A stretch of DNA of 37,804 bases from Hydrogenophaga sp. (GCA_030682835.1 JAUXNG010000030.1:1-37804); one strand, 5' to 3'. Shown: positions 18,532 to 27,307, numbered from the stretch's first letter. Program-made: numbers and translations. Notes: generated by a model not told the origin, from the letters alone.

Positions 18532-19635
18532 TCAGGTCGGGAGCGCGGGGTAGTCCGTGTAGCCGTGCTCTGCGCCGCCGTAGAAGGTGCTGCGGTCGGG
18601 CTCGTTGAAGGGGCCGCCCTGGCGCAGGCGCTGCACCAGGTCGGGGTTGGCGATGAAGGGTTTGCCGAAGGCCACCAGATCGGCGCCGTCCTGCAGCGCC
18701 TGACGGGCCAGCGGCAGGTCGTAGCCGTTGTTGACCATCCACGCGCCCTGCCCGCCGGCTTGCCGATAGGCCGCGCGCATGGCGGCGTAGTCGAACGGGC
18801 GCTCGGGCAGATCGCGCGGGCCGCCGGTGGCGCCTTCGATGAGGTGCAGGTAGGCCAGGCCCATGGGCGCGAGCCGGCGCACCACATGCTCGAACAGCGG
18901 CTGCGGATCGGCGTCCACCACATCGTTGGCCGGCGTCACGGGCGAGAGGCGGATACCCGTGCGGCCCCCGCCAATGGCGTCGGCCACGGCCTGCACCACC
19001 TCCAGCAGAAGCCGGGCGCGGTTCTCGATGCTGCCGCCGTAGGCGTCGCTGCGGTGGTTGCTGCCGGTCTTGAGGAACTGGTCGATCAGGTAACCGTTGG
19101 CGGCGTGGATCTCCACGCCATCGAAACCGGCTTCGATGGCCGCCAGCGCCGCGCGGCGGTAGTCGGCCACGATGCCGGGGAGCTCATCCAGGGCCAGCGC
19201 CCGCGGCTCGTAGGTTTCCACGAATGTGGGCTTGCCGTCGACGATCAGCACCGTCTTGGTGTTGGCGCGAATGGCCGAGGGGGCCACGGGCGCACCGCCG
19301 CCGGGCTGCAGCTCGGTGTGCGAAACGCGGCCCACGTGCCAGAGCTGGGTGACGATGCGCCCGCCCGCCTCGTGCACCGCGGTGGTGACGGCCTTCCAGC
19401 CATCGACCTGTTCGGGTGCATACAGCCCCGGCACGTCGGCATAACCCTGCCCCTGGTGGCTGATGGCGGTGGCCTCGGTGATGAGCAGGCCGGCGCTGGC
19501 GCGCTGGCGGTAATAGGTGGCCATGAGTGGCGTGGGCACGGCGCCGGGTGCCCGGTTGCGGGTGAGCGGTGCCATGACGATGCGGTTGGCCAGCGACAGG
19601 CTGCCGGCGGTGGCGGGGTCAAACAGGTCGGACAT
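18532..19635 (-). CDS. Old yellow enzyme family alkene reductase (NemA-like)
   Basis: A 367-residue FMN-dependent reductase of activated C=C bonds, nitro esters or N-ethylmaleimide, using NADPH. Family signatures: LANRIVMAPLTRNRAPGAVPTPLM at the N-terminus, ATAISHQGQGY, QLWHVGRVSH, the His-Asn substrate pair in FDGVEIHAANGYLIDQFLK, SNHRSDAYGGSIENRARLLLEV, GIRLSPV and VAFGKPFIANPDLVQRL. The start at 19635 (MSDLFDPATAGSL) is the standard N-terminus; a longer frame upstream has no support. The natural substrate cannot be read from the sequence. It stands alone: 85 bp separate it from the NfeD gene and 150 bp from the upstream gene. No TetR/NemR-type regulator is adjacent. Confidence 0.93.
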   Translation of the reverse strand: MSDLFDPATAGSLSLANRIVMAPLTRNRAPGAVPTPLMATYYRQRASAGLLITEATAISHQGQGYADVPGLYAPEQVDGWKAVTTAVHEAGGRIVTQLWHVGRVSHTELQPGGGAPVAPSAIRANTKTVLIVDGKPTFVETYEPRALALDELPGIVADYRRAALAAIEAGFDGVEIHAANGYLIDQFLKTGSNHRSDAYGGSIENRARLLLEVVQAVADAIGGGRTGIRLSPVTPANDVVDADPQPLFEHVVRRLAPMGLAYLHLIEGATGGPRDLPERPFDYAAMRAAYRQAGGQGAWMVNNGYDLPLARQALQDGADLVAFGKPFIANPDLVQRLRQGGPFNEPDRSTFYGGAEHGYTDYPALPT

Positions 19636-19785
19636 GCAAAAGGCTCTCGGAGAGAAAACAGAAAAACTGGCCCACCCATTGTGGGTGCGCGCGTGTGCGG
19701 CGGCTGTCCCGGGCATGGCAGGCTTCTTTCGCTTCGGAGTGGCCACCGCAGGGGCCGGCCGCGTGGCGTTTCGCGGGCCGGCGCG

Positions 19786-20715
19786 TCAGCGCGGCGCCGG
19801 GCCGTCGCTGCCCGTCAGCTGGCGCAGCACGGCCGCCACGGCCGGCACCACGCTCACCGCATTGGTGGGGTGGGCGATGCAGTCGGTGCTCCAGATTTCG
19901 CCCACGCCGGCATCGCGGATCAGCTGCACCGCGTCGGCGGCAAACAGCGCGTGGGTCACGGCCAGGTCCACCGAGGCGGCGCCGGCGGCCAGCAGTTGCC
20001 GGGTGGCCTGGGCCACGGTGTGGCCGGAGCTGGCCACATCGTCCATCAGCACCACGGCACGGCCGGCCACCGGCAGCGCGGGCAATTCAATGCTGACGTC
20101 GTGATCGCCCCGCCGCAGCTTGCGGCACACCGCGTGGTCCCAGCCATGGCGCCCGGCCGCCAGTCCCACCCACTGCGCCGACTCTTCGTCCGGCCCCATC
20201 AGCAAGGGCGCGTTGCGCCGGCTGGCGGCGTGGTCGGCCAGCAGGGGCGCGCCGCTGAGCACCACGGCGTCGTTCACCGGCACCGCCTCGTCCAGCGTGA
20301 CGACGCGGTGCAGGTGCGGGTCGACCGTGATGAGCGAATCGAACAGGCCGGCCAGGAACTGCCCCACGATGCGCTGGCTCACCGCCTCGCCGGGGTTGAA
20401 AGCCATGTCCTGGCGCATGTAGGCGAGGTAGGGTGCGACCAGGGTGAGGTGGCGGGCACCCAGCGTGCGCGCGGTCTGGGCGGCCAGCAGCAGCTCGACC
20501 AGCTTCTGGTTGGGATGATGCAGGCTGCGCCACAGCACCACCTGCGCCGGCAAGGCTTGCGGCAATTTGAGCCGCAGTTCGCCATCGGGAAAGCGGTGGC
20601 GCGAGATCACCCCCAGCGGCAGGCCGGCGGCATCGGCGGCGGCGGTGGCGGTGGCCTGCTCGTCTTCAAAACAGAGCAGGCAGGCTTCGCCCCGGGAAAT
20701 GTCATCGGTGATCAT
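19786..20715 (-). CDS. Ribose-phosphate pyrophosphokinase-like (PRPP synthetase) protein
   Basis: A 309-residue protein of the PRPP synthetase family. Canonical enzymes convert ribose 5-phosphate and ATP to PRPP and AMP. Seen here: HRFPDGELRLKLP, VAPYLAYMRQDMAFNPGEAVSQR, the metal-binding DPHLHR, the catalytic-loop segment CRKLRRGDHDV (Lys and Arg retained) and the PRPP loop VVLMDDVASSGHTV. The PRPP loop is closer to archaeal than to typical bacterial Prs sequences, so this is probably a specialised paralogue and not the housekeeping Prs. Its ATG overlaps the stop of the upstream phosphorylase gene (TGATG), so the two are translationally coupled and probably act in one nucleotide or ribose-phosphate pathway (inference). 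Confidence 0.88.
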   Translation of the reverse strand: MITDDISRGEACLLCFEDEQATATAAADAAGLPLGVISRHRFPDGELRLKLPQALPAQVVLWRSLHHPNQKLVELLLAAQTARTLGARHLTLVAPYLAYMRQDMAFNPGEAVSQRIVGQFLAGLFDSLITVDPHLHRVVTLDEAVPVNDAVVLSGAPLLADHAASRRNAPLLMGPDEESAQWVGLAAGRHGWDHAVCRKLRRGDHDVSIELPALPVAGRAVVLMDDVASSGHTVAQATRQLLAAGAASVDLAVTHALFAADAVQLIRDAGVGEIWSTDCIAHPTNAVSVVPAVAAVLRQLTGSDGPAPR

Positions 20716-22307
20716 CAGAACTCCACAAAGACCTGTGGCAGGTCGGCCGCCTCGCCGAGGCTGTAGCCGCTGTGGCGGACGCAGGCCTGGCGGGCAAATT
20801 CAAGATCGGCAGGGTAGCTGGCGTGCACTCGGTAGAGCACCGTGCCGGCCTCGACCGTGTCACCCAGCTTGTGCATGAGGTCCACGCCTGCGCCCTGCAC
20901 TTTCGGCGCCCCGGCCAGTCGGGCAATCTGCGCGATCTGCAGGTTGTCGATACCCACCACGGTGCCGGCTTCGGCAGCTGTCACGTCCAGCGTGAGCGCA
21001 CCCAGCGGCGGGTGGTGGTGGTCAAAACCACGGGCACCCTGGGCATCGATGAGCGCGCGCATGTGGGCCAGCGCCCGGCCGGATTCGAGGATGTCGCGCG
21101 CGATACGGAAGCCGTCGCCACCGCGCACGTCGGGGCTGCATTCGATGATGCGCCCGGCCAGGCGCAGCGCCTTCTGGCGCAGGTCATCGGGGGCATCGGG
21201 GTCGTTTTCTAGCACCTGCATCACGTCACGGGCTTCCAGCACCGGGCCCACACCGCGACCGATGGGCTGGCGGCCGTCGGTGATGACCACGTCGAGCGAC
21301 AGGTGCAGCCGCTCGGCCACGTACTCGAACAGGCGGCGCAGGCGCTGCGCCTCGGGCATGGAGCGCACCTTGGCGGTGGGGCCGATGGGAATGTCGAGCA
21401 CCAGGTGGCTGGCACCGGCCGCCACCTTTTTGGAGAGGATGGACGCGACCATTTGCCCCGGCGAATCCAGCGCCAGCGGCCGCTCCACCGAGATCAGCAC
21501 GTCGTCGGCCGGCGAGAGCCCGGCGGTGCCGCCCCAGGCCAGACAGCACTTGAGCTGGTGCACGATCTGCGTGAGGCGGTCAAAAGGCAGCTCCACCTGG
21601 GCCAGCACCTCCATGGTGTCGGCGGTGCCGGCCGGCGAGGTGATGGCGCGCGACGAGGTCTTGGGAAATACCAGGCCATAGGCCGCCACGATCGGCACCA
21701 CCAGCATGGTGGTGCGGTTCCCGGGGATGCCGCCGATGCAGTGTTTGTCGACCACCAGCGGCTCGTGCCAGTCCAGCCGGCGCCCGCTGGCCACCATGGC
21801 CTCCGTCAGGAAAAACACCTCTTCGCGGTCCAGTTCGCCGCGGTTGCAGGCGACCACAAAGGCCGTGAGTTCGATCTTGGAATAGCGCAGCCCGGCGATG
21901 TCCCGCACGATGGCGTGAAAGTCGTCACGGCTCAGGCGTTCGCCGTTGATCTTGCGAAACAGCGCCGGAATGGACGCGGGCGGCTCGGCCTGCGACACGA
22001 AGGCCGGGTGGCCGTGGGGCACTTCCAGCTGGGCAAACGCATCTTCGGACACGCCCAGCTCGTCACGACCCACGATGCACAGGTCGTCCACCACGTTGAG
22101 GGTGGCGAGAATGCGCCGGCCGTTGGCGCGCACCTCCACTTTGGCCAAAGCCTGAAAACCCTCCGCCCGGTACACCGCGCAGTCGCGGTGCAGGTAGGCC
22201 ACGTTCTCGTGGTAAGTGTCGATGGCCACGCGGCGCAGGGTGAGCGGCGCGGCGGTCGGCGCAGGGTCGGCCGTGACGAGGGAGGTGGGGTCGGCAGCGA
22301 AAGACAT
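20715..22307 (-). CDS. Archaeal-type AMP/thymidine phosphorylase
   Basis: A 530-residue nucleoside or nucleotide phosphorylase of the long archaeal type, not the roughly 440-residue E. coli DeoA type. An N-terminal domain of about 100 residues precedes the phosphorylase core. Core signatures: [71 protein letters not shown] and [19 protein letters not shown]. Archaeal members phosphorolyse AMP and other NMPs to a base and ribose 1,5-bisphosphate. DeoA-like activity on thymidine is the alternative. The ATG at 22307 is used; a GTG three codons upstream is possible. It is coupled to the PRPP-synthetase-like gene by a TGATG overlap. Confidence 0.87.
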   Translation of the reverse strand: MSFAADPTSLVTADPAPTAAPLTLRRVAIDTYHENVAYLHRDCAVYRAEGFQALAKVEVRANGRRILATLNVVDDLCIVGRDELGVSEDAFAQLEVPHGHPAFVSQAEPPASIPALFRKINGERLSRDDFHAIVRDIAGLRYSKIELTAFVVACNRGELDREEVFFLTEAMVASGRRLDWHEPLVVDKHCIGGIPGNRTTMLVVPIVAAYGLVFPKTSSRAITSPAGTADTMEVLAQVELPFDRLTQIVHQLKCCLAWGGTAGLSPADDVLISVERPLALDSPGQMVASILSKKVAAGASHLVLDIPIGPTAKVRSMPEAQRLRRLFEYVAERLHLSLDVVITDGRQPIGRGVGPVLEARDVMQVLENDPDAPDDLRQKALRLAGRIIECSPDVRGGDGFRIARDILESGRALAHMRALIDAQGARGFDHHHPPLGALTLDVTAAEAGTVVGIDNLQIAQIARLAGAPKVQGAGVDLMHKLGDTVEAGTVLYRVHASYPADLEFARQACVRHSGYSLGEAADLPQVFVEF

Positions 22308-22371
22308 GGCGAGCACGATACACGAGCCCCGGCTGAGAAATGCAGGCCGGCCAGGACGACCGCGACCGGCC

Positions 22372-23091
22372 TCAGCCCACCACGAGCCGCATGACCGGCA
22401 TCACACGCTCGGACTCGGTGCGCCGCTCCAGCGCCAGGCGCATGTTCATCTGCGCCACTTCGGTGTGCTCCGCCGCCAGGCTCTGCGCGCGGGCGCCCTC
22501 GCCGCGCCTGAGCGCATCTACCAGCATGTGGTGCTGCCGGTGGGCGTAAAGCATCCAGTCGCGGTCCATCGCCACCGTGCCCTGCATGGGCAGCATGGCC
22601 GAGGCCGGGGCGAACGGCAGCTTGTCATTGAGCGACACGGCGCGCTGCAGCGCCCGGTTGCCGCAGGCATTGAGGACGAGCGCGTGGAAGCGGTCGTTCA
22701 TCTGTGCGTAGGCGGCGTAGCTTTCGATCGTGAGCGGGTTCCGGGCGAGCAGGCGGTCCCCCTCGTCCAGGCAGGCCTGCAACTCGCCTTGCAGCTGGCG
22801 CGACACGCCATGCTCGGCCACCAGCCGCGCCGCCATGCCTTCCAGATGACCGCGCACGGCGATGGCGTCGGCCACCTCCTGCGCGGTGAACTGGCGCACC
22901 AGGTATTTGCCGGTGTCGTTCGCTTCCACCAGGCCCTCCTGCTCGAGCGTGACGAGCGCGGCGCGTACCGGCGTGCGCGATGCGCCCAGGCGCTCGGCAA
23001 GCTGCTGCTCGGCCAGACGCTGCCCCGGCTCGAACACGCCGCTGAGGATCAGGTCGCGCAGTTGCATCAACACGGTTTCTTGCAGGCTCAT
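22372..23091 (-). CDS. GntR-family regulator (FadR/FCD type) of the adjacent catabolic genes
   Basis: A 239-residue regulator. The winged helix is [48 protein letters not shown], and the C-terminal FCD-type domain carries [32 protein letters not shown] and the His-containing [18 protein letters not shown]. The open frame continues far upstream into the Rieske gene region, but the ATG at 23091 ([11 protein letters not shown]) is the only start that fits the family. It is divergent from the Rieske oxygenase gene, 67 bp apart, with a perfect 16-bp palindrome between them. It is therefore the likely local, effector-responsive repressor or activator of that operon (inference). Confidence 0.9.
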   Translation of the reverse strand: MSLQETVLMQLRDLILSGVFEPGQRLAEQQLAERLGASRTPVRAALVTLEQEGLVEANDTGKYLVRQFTAQEVADAIAVRGHLEGMAARLVAEHGVSRQLQGELQACLDEGDRLLARNPLTIESYAAYAQMNDRFHALVLNACGNRALQRAVSLNDKLPFAPASAMLPMQGTVAMDRDWMLYAHRQHHMLVDALRRGEGARAQSLAAEHTEVAQMNMRLALERRTESERVMPVMRLVVG

Positions 23092-23117
23092 GGCGCAAAA
23101 TGTACACTGAATCGATG

Positions 23118-23133
23118 AAACGGTATACCGTTT
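23118..23133. promoter_or_regulatory. Perfect palindromic operator AAACGGTATACCGTTT
   Basis: A perfect 16-bp palindrome in the 67-bp gap between the divergent GntR gene and the Rieske oxygenase gene, 26 bp before the oxygenase ATG. GGTATACC cores of this kind are typical of FadR-subfamily GntR operators. A second small palindrome, TGTACA, is at 23101-23106. Binding by the neighbouring regulator is inference from position and symmetry. Confidence 0.7.
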
Positions 23134-23158
23134 GCACCTGCACACCTTTGGAGAAGCC

Positions 23159-24691
23159 ATGAGAGCCGAGCAGAACGAACGCATCACCCGGGTGGGCCCG
23201 GGAACCCCGGGCGGCGACTTGTTGCGGCGGTACTGGCAGCCCGTGGCCCTGCTCGACGAGTTCAACCCTGCGCTGGACCCGGCCATGGCTGTGCGACCGG
23301 TGAAGGCCGTGCGTGTGCTCGGGCAGGACTTCGTGCTGTTCCGCGATGCCCAGGGCCAGTTCGGCCTGCTCGATCGTGACTGCCCGCACCGCGGCGCCGA
23401 CCTGGCCTTTGGCCGCAACGAGGGCGACGGCCTGCGCTGCCCCTTCCACGGCTGGAAGTTCGATGTGAGCGGCCAGTGCCTGGAGACCCCCGCCGAACCA
23501 GCCGGCAGCACCCTGTGCACCCGCATCCGCCAGCGCAGCTACCCACTGGTGGAGAAGGGCGGCGCGCTGTTCGGCTGGTTTGGACCAGAAGGCATGGCAC
23601 CGCCACCCTTTCCCGCGCTGGACTGCTTTGAAGCCCCGGCCAGCCACAGCTTCGTGTTCAAGGGCCTGTGGCACTGCAACTGGCTGCAGGCGCTGGAGGT
23701 GGGCATCGATCCGGCCCATGCCTCGTACCTCCACCGCTTTTTCAGCGACGGCTCGCTGGACGACAGCTACGGCAAACAGTTTCGCGGCGCCAGCGCAGGT
23801 GAGGTGGGCGGCGAGCGCTGGCCCATGACCCGTGTGATGCGCGAATTTGCCCAGCCCGAGATCCGCTTCGAGGCCAAGCCCTACGGCTTCCAGCTGACCG
23901 CCCTGCGACCCATGACGGATGAGCTCACACATGTGCGCGTGACCAACGCCGTGTTCCCGCAGACCTTCGTGATCCCGCTGTCCGAAACCATGACGATCAC
24001 GCAGATGCATGTGCCGGTGGACGACACGCACAACTATTGGTACGCCTTCTTCACCAGCTTCGACGGCCCGGTGGACAAGGACACCATGCGCAACCAGCGC
24101 CTGCAGGCCGTGACCCTGCCCGACTACGTACCGAAGTCGGGCCGCCACAACCAGTGGGGCTTCAACCCCGAGGAACAGCAGAACCGCACCTACCTGGGCA
24201 TGGGCGAGGATGACATCAACGTGCACGACCAGTGGGCCTGCGAGAGCATGGGCGCCATCCAGGACCGCACCCGCGAGCACCTGGGCACGACAGACAAAGT
24301 GATCATGGCCAACCGGCGCCTGCTCTTGCAGGCCATGGACACGGTGGCCAAGGGCGGCACGCCGCCCGGCATCGCGGACGCGGCGCTGCACGCCAGCATC
24401 AGCGGGCCCGACACGGTGGACGGCATTGCACCGGCCGCCGGATGGGAAGGCTGGTGGCGGGACGCGGTGCGGGCCAAGCGCGAGGGGGCACCGTGGACAT
24501 CTGCCACCAGCCAGCGCAGCGAGAGCCCTGCGACAGGCTCAGGGCGAACGGTTGTTGCTTCCGTTCAGGCGGACGCACCCGCGCCGGTCCCGACCGAATC
24601 AGATCCCGCCGTTCGGGCTGAGCAACATCCTCCCGTTCGGTCTGAGCCTGTCGAAGCCCTCGCACCAGCTTCTGCCAGCAAGCCCCAATGA
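23159..24691 (+). CDS. Rieske non-heme iron oxygenase, alpha subunit (phthalate-dioxygenase type)
   Basis: A 510-residue ring-hydroxylating or demethylating oxygenase. The Rieske [2Fe-2S] ligands are Cys75-x-His77 and Cys94-x2-His97 (CPHRGADLAFGRNEGDGLRC then PFHGW). The mononuclear iron site is E180-x3-D184-x2-H187-x4-H192 in EVGIDPAHASYLHRFF. The start RAEQNERITRVGPGTPGGDLLRRYWQPVA resembles phthalate 4,5-dioxygenase-type alpha-only enzymes. The ATG at 23159 has GGAGAA upstream. The conserved protein appears to end near residue 447. The last 63 residues are low-complexity and encoded by an inverted pair of repeats. The stop overlaps the ligase start (ATGA). No oxygenase reductase is in the cluster; the ferredoxin at 26197 is the likely electron donor. 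The substrate is unknown. Confidence 0.92.
   Translation: MRAEQNERITRVGPGTPGGDLLRRYWQPVALLDEFNPALDPAMAVRPVKAVRVLGQDFVLFRDAQGQFGLLDRDCPHRGADLAFGRNEGDGLRCPFHGWKFDVSGQCLETPAEPAGSTLCTRIRQRSYPLVEKGGALFGWFGPEGMAPPPFPALDCFEAPASHSFVFKGLWHCNWLQALEVGIDPAHASYLHRFFSDGSLDDSYGKQFRGASAGEVGGERWPMTRVMREFAQPEIRFEAKPYGFQLTALRPMTDELTHVRVTNAVFPQTFVIPLSETMTITQMHVPVDDTHNYWYAFFTSFDGPVDKDTMRNQRLQAVTLPDYVPKSGRHNQWGFNPEEQQNRTYLGMGEDDINVHDQWACESMGAIQDRTREHLGTTDKVIMANRRLLLQAMDTVAKGGTPPGIADAALHASISGPDTVDGIAPAAGWEGWWRDAVRAKREGAPWTSATSQRSESPATGSGRTVVASVQADAPAPVPTESDPAVRAEQHPPVRSEPVEALAPASASKPQ
24524..24660. repeat. Inverted repeat pair inside the Rieske gene 3' end
   Basis: The 28-bp segment 24524-24551 (core GCGACAGGCTCAGGGCGAAC) and the reverse complement of 24633-24660 (core TTCGACAGGCTCAGACCGAA) agree at 23 of 28 positions. 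A partial third copy, in the second orientation, is at 24609-24623. The sequence resembles a repeat widely scattered in intergenic DNA of Proteobacteria. Here it is translated in frame as the C-terminal tail of the oxygenase. The two arms could form a long stem-loop at the oxygenase-ligase junction. Confidence 0.8.
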
Positions 24692-26166
24692 GCCACTTCG
24701 CCCATCGCTGCGGCATCCACGACTCGGTACGCGAAGCCGCGTGCCTCGAGGCCGCCCGGCAAATCGAAGCCAGCGGCATCGAGCGCGTGCGCACGGGCTG
24801 GTGCGATGCGCACGGCATGCTGCGCGGCAAGACGCTCATGGCACATGCCGCCATCAAGGCCCTGCGCGAGGGCGTGGGCATGGTGGGCACGCTCATGCTC
24901 AAGGACACCGGCGACCGCACGGCCTGGAAAGTGTTCGAGCCCGGCGGCGCGGACGAGCTGCCCGGCTTTGCCGGCGCCGCCAACCTGATGCTGCTGCCCG
25001 ACCCGGCCAGCTTCACCGCGTTGCCGTGGCAGCCCGGCACCGCTGCGTTGCGCTGCCAGCCCTGGTTCGCCGACGGCACCCCGGTGCCGCTGGACACGCG
25101 CCGCGTGCTGCAGAACGCCCTGGCGCGGCTGGCCGAGGCCGGCTACGGCCTGAAGACTGGGCTGGAGGTGGAACTCCATATTTACCGCATCACCGACACC
25201 ACCCCGCAGCTCGATCCGAAGCAGGCCGGCTGGCCCGGCCTGCCCCCGGCGGTGGAGATGATCCACCCCGGCTACAACCTGCAGGCCGAAGCCATGAGCG
25301 ACATGGCCGACGAGCCCCTGCTCATCGTGCAGCGCACCGCGCAGGCGCTGGGCTTGCCGCTGCAGTCGCTGGAGATCGAACTCGGCCCGAGCCAGGTGGA
25401 AGCGGTGTTCGACCCCACCGACGCGCTTACCGCGGCCGACCAGATGGTGCTGTTCCGCAACAGCGTGCGCCAGGCGCTGCGCCGCGCTGGCTACCACGCC
25501 ACCTTCATGTGCCGCCCGCCGTTCCCGCACATCATGTCCAGCGGCTGGCATCTGCACCAATCGCTGGTGGACCTGCGCACGGGCGCCAACGCGTGCATGC
25601 GTGCGGCGAGCGCGCCCGACACGACCCGCACCGACGCGCGCCACACGCTGTCCGACGCCGGCGCGCACTGGCTTGCGGGCCTGCTGGCCCACGCGCGTGG
25701 CATGACCGCGCTGTGCACGCCCACCATCAACGGGTTTGCGCGTTTCAGGCCCAACGCCCTGGCGCCCCAATCCGTCATCTGGGGGCAGGACAACCGGGGC
25801 GCCATGCTGCGCGTGGTGGGCGCGGCCGGCGACAGTGCCACGCGCATAGAGAACCGCGTGGGCGAGCCCGCCGCCAACCCCTACCTCTACATGGCCGCAC
25901 AGATCCACGCCGGCCTTGACGGGCTGGCGCACCAGCTGCAGCCGCCACCGGCCAGCGACGATCCCTACGGGCAGGGTGGCGAGCAGATTCCCACCTCGCT
26001 GAGTGAAGGCCTGGCCGCACTGCAGGCCGACGACGCGCTCACGCATGGCCTGGGTGCCGACGTGGTGCGTTATTTCTGCCGCCTGAAACAGAGCGAGATC
26101 GACCGGCACGCACAGGCCGAAGACAAGACCGATTTCGAGCGGCGCGAGTACTTCGCCCGCACCTGA
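24688..26166 (+). CDS. Glutamine-synthetase-like gamma-glutamyl ligase
   Basis: A 492-residue member of the glutamine synthetase superfamily. The catalytic glutamates are in GLEVELHIY (E160, E162), then EIELGPSQVE, the variant SGWHLHQSL (SGMHxHxS in ordinary enzymes), PTINGFARFRPNALAP and RIENRVGEPAANPYLYMAAQIHAGLDG. It differs enough from housekeeping GlnA, and sits in a catabolic operon, that ATP-dependent joining of glutamate to an amine is more likely than ammonia assimilation. Precedents are gamma-glutamylanilide and gamma-glutamylputrescine synthetases. The start overlaps the oxygenase stop (ATGA), so the two are coupled. In aniline degradation a ligase of this type works with a Rieske dioxygenase; the same logic may apply here (inference). 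Confidence 0.9.
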   Translation: MSHFAHRCGIHDSVREAACLEAARQIEASGIERVRTGWCDAHGMLRGKTLMAHAAIKALREGVGMVGTLMLKDTGDRTAWKVFEPGGADELPGFAGAANLMLLPDPASFTALPWQPGTAALRCQPWFADGTPVPLDTRRVLQNALARLAEAGYGLKTGLEVELHIYRITDTTPQLDPKQAGWPGLPPAVEMIHPGYNLQAEAMSDMADEPLLIVQRTAQALGLPLQSLEIELGPSQVEAVFDPTDALTAADQMVLFRNSVRQALRRAGYHATFMCRPPFPHIMSSGWHLHQSLVDLRTGANACMRAASAPDTTRTDARHTLSDAGAHWLAGLLAHARGMTALCTPTINGFARFRPNALAPQSVIWGQDNRGAMLRVVGAAGDSATRIENRVGEPAANPYLYMAAQIHAGLDGLAHQLQPPPASDDPYGQGGEQIPTSLSEGLAALQADDALTHGLGADVVRYFCRLKQSEIDRHAQAEDKTDFERREYFART

Positions 26167-26196
26167 GCTTTCCTTTTTTTGTCCACTTTACTTCCC

Positions 26197-26520
26197 ATGA
26201 TCCAGATCCGATTCATCGCCGCCGACCAGTCCGTGCAGGACATCCAGGCCGCCCCCGGCCAGAGCCTCATGAAGGCCGCCGTCGATGCCAACGTGCAGGG
26301 CATCGAGGCCGACTGTGGTGGCACGCTCACCTGCGCCACTTGCCACGTCATCGTGGGCGCACCGTGGGCCGCGCACCTGCCACCGGCCAGCCCGGACGAA
26401 CTGGGCATGCTCGACTTCGCGGCCAGCCCGGTCGAGCCGGAAAGCCGGCTGAGTTGCCAGATCCGGCTCACACCGGAGCTGAACGGCCTGGTGGTGCGCC
26501 TGCCAGCCGCCCAGCATTGA
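26197..26520 (+). CDS. [2Fe-2S] ferredoxin, adrenodoxin type
   Basis: A 107-residue electron carrier. The cluster ligands are Cys40-x5-Cys46-x2-Cys49 (EADCGGTLTCATCHVIV) and Cys87 (RLSCQI), the vertebrate/bacterial adrenodoxin-type spacing rather than a Rieske-type ferredoxin. The ATG at 26197 starts MIQIRFIAADQSVQDI, as homologues do. It lies 30 bp after the ligase gene and 72 bp before the hydrolase gene, all on the plus strand. It probably feeds electrons to the Rieske oxygenase at 23159. No ferredoxin reductase is present in the cluster, so one must be supplied from elsewhere (inference). Confidence 0.93.
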   Translation: MIQIRFIAADQSVQDIQAAPGQSLMKAAVDANVQGIEADCGGTLTCATCHVIVGAPWAAHLPPASPDELGMLDFAASPVEPESRLSCQIRLTPELNGLVVRLPAAQH

Positions 26521-26592
26521 GGCCGGCCAGGGAAGCACCCCCACAATGGCACATTGCCACCCGCCCTGTTTCTGCCGTCCATGAGGAATGCC

Positions 26593-27294
26593 ATGCCTGA
26601 CACCTACGCCTTCACGCCACCACCCGTTGTCTCCGTGCCTGTGGTGGGACGCAGCGAGCGCTTCCCGATCCACCGCATCTATTGCGTGGGCCGCAATTAC
26701 GAGGAGCACGCGAAAGAAATGGGATTCACCGGGCGCGAGCCGCCTTTCTTCTTTCTGAAGCCGGCAGACACGGTGGTGGTGGTCGACGCTGAGCAGACCG
26801 CGCCCCTGCCCTACCCCAGCCTCACCAGCAACCTGCACCACGAAATTGAACTGGTGGTGGCCATCGGCACGGGCGGGCGCAACATCCGGGCCGCCGACGC
26901 AACCCGGCACATCTACGGCTACGCGGTGGGCCTGGACATGACCCGGCGCGATCTGCAGAGCGACATGAAGAAGCAGGGGCGGCCCTGGTGCATCGGCAAG
27001 GCATTCGACCACTCGGCACCCATCGGCCCGATCACCCCCGCAGCACAGGCCGGTGACATCGAGCAAGCCGCCCTCTGGCTGAAGGTCAACGGCCAGGACC
27101 GGCAGCGCAGCACGGTCTCCAAGTTGATCTGGAATGTGGCGGAGACCATCGAGCACCTTTCCGCGGCTTGGGAACTGCAACCCGGCGACCTGATCTACAC
27201 CGGCACGCCAGAGGGCGTGGCCGCGGTGGTGGCCGGCGACGTGCTCGAAGGCGGCGTGGACGGTCTGACGCCCATACGCGTCCAGGTGATCTGA
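26593..27294 (+). CDS. Fumarylacetoacetate hydrolase family protein, fumarylpyruvate-hydrolase-like
   Basis: A 233-residue metal-dependent hydrolase that cleaves C-C bonds in acyl pyruvates. Signatures: IHRIYCVGRNYEEHAKEMG, FFLKPADTVV, the metal ligands in HHEIELVVAIG and YAVGLDMTRRDLQ, GKAFDHSAPIGPI and the C-terminal GDLIYTGTPEGVAAVVAGD. The N-terminus (PPPVVSVPVVGRSERFPIHRIYCVGRNY) resembles NagK-type fumarylpyruvate hydrolases of the gentisate pathway more than FAH proper. The ATG at 26593 has GAGGAA upstream; an ATG four codons earlier is possible. It follows the ferredoxin gene. No gentisate dioxygenase is in the window; an isomerase that could precede it is at 15434. Confidence 0.9.
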   Translation: MPDTYAFTPPPVVSVPVVGRSERFPIHRIYCVGRNYEEHAKEMGFTGREPPFFFLKPADTVVVVDAEQTAPLPYPSLTSNLHHEIELVVAIGTGGRNIRAADATRHIYGYAVGLDMTRRDLQSDMKKQGRPWCIGKAFDHSAPIGPITPAAQAGDIEQAALWLKVNGQDRQRSTVSKLIWNVAETIEHLSAAWELQPGDLIYTGTPEGVAAVVAGDVLEGGVDGLTPIRVQVI

Positions 27295-27307
27295 GACCCT
27301 GAAACAT

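Noticed and set aside
18223..20766. Very long plus-strand open frame of about 850 codons
   Set aside because: It spans the antisense of three recognised genes (NfeD protease, old yellow enzyme, PRPP-synthetase-like) and their gaps; its translation is low-complexity and resembles no family.
24688..26166. Housekeeping glutamine synthetase GlnA
   Set aside because: Variant SGWHLHQS motif and coupling to a Rieske oxygenase gene point to a specialised gamma-glutamyl ligase.
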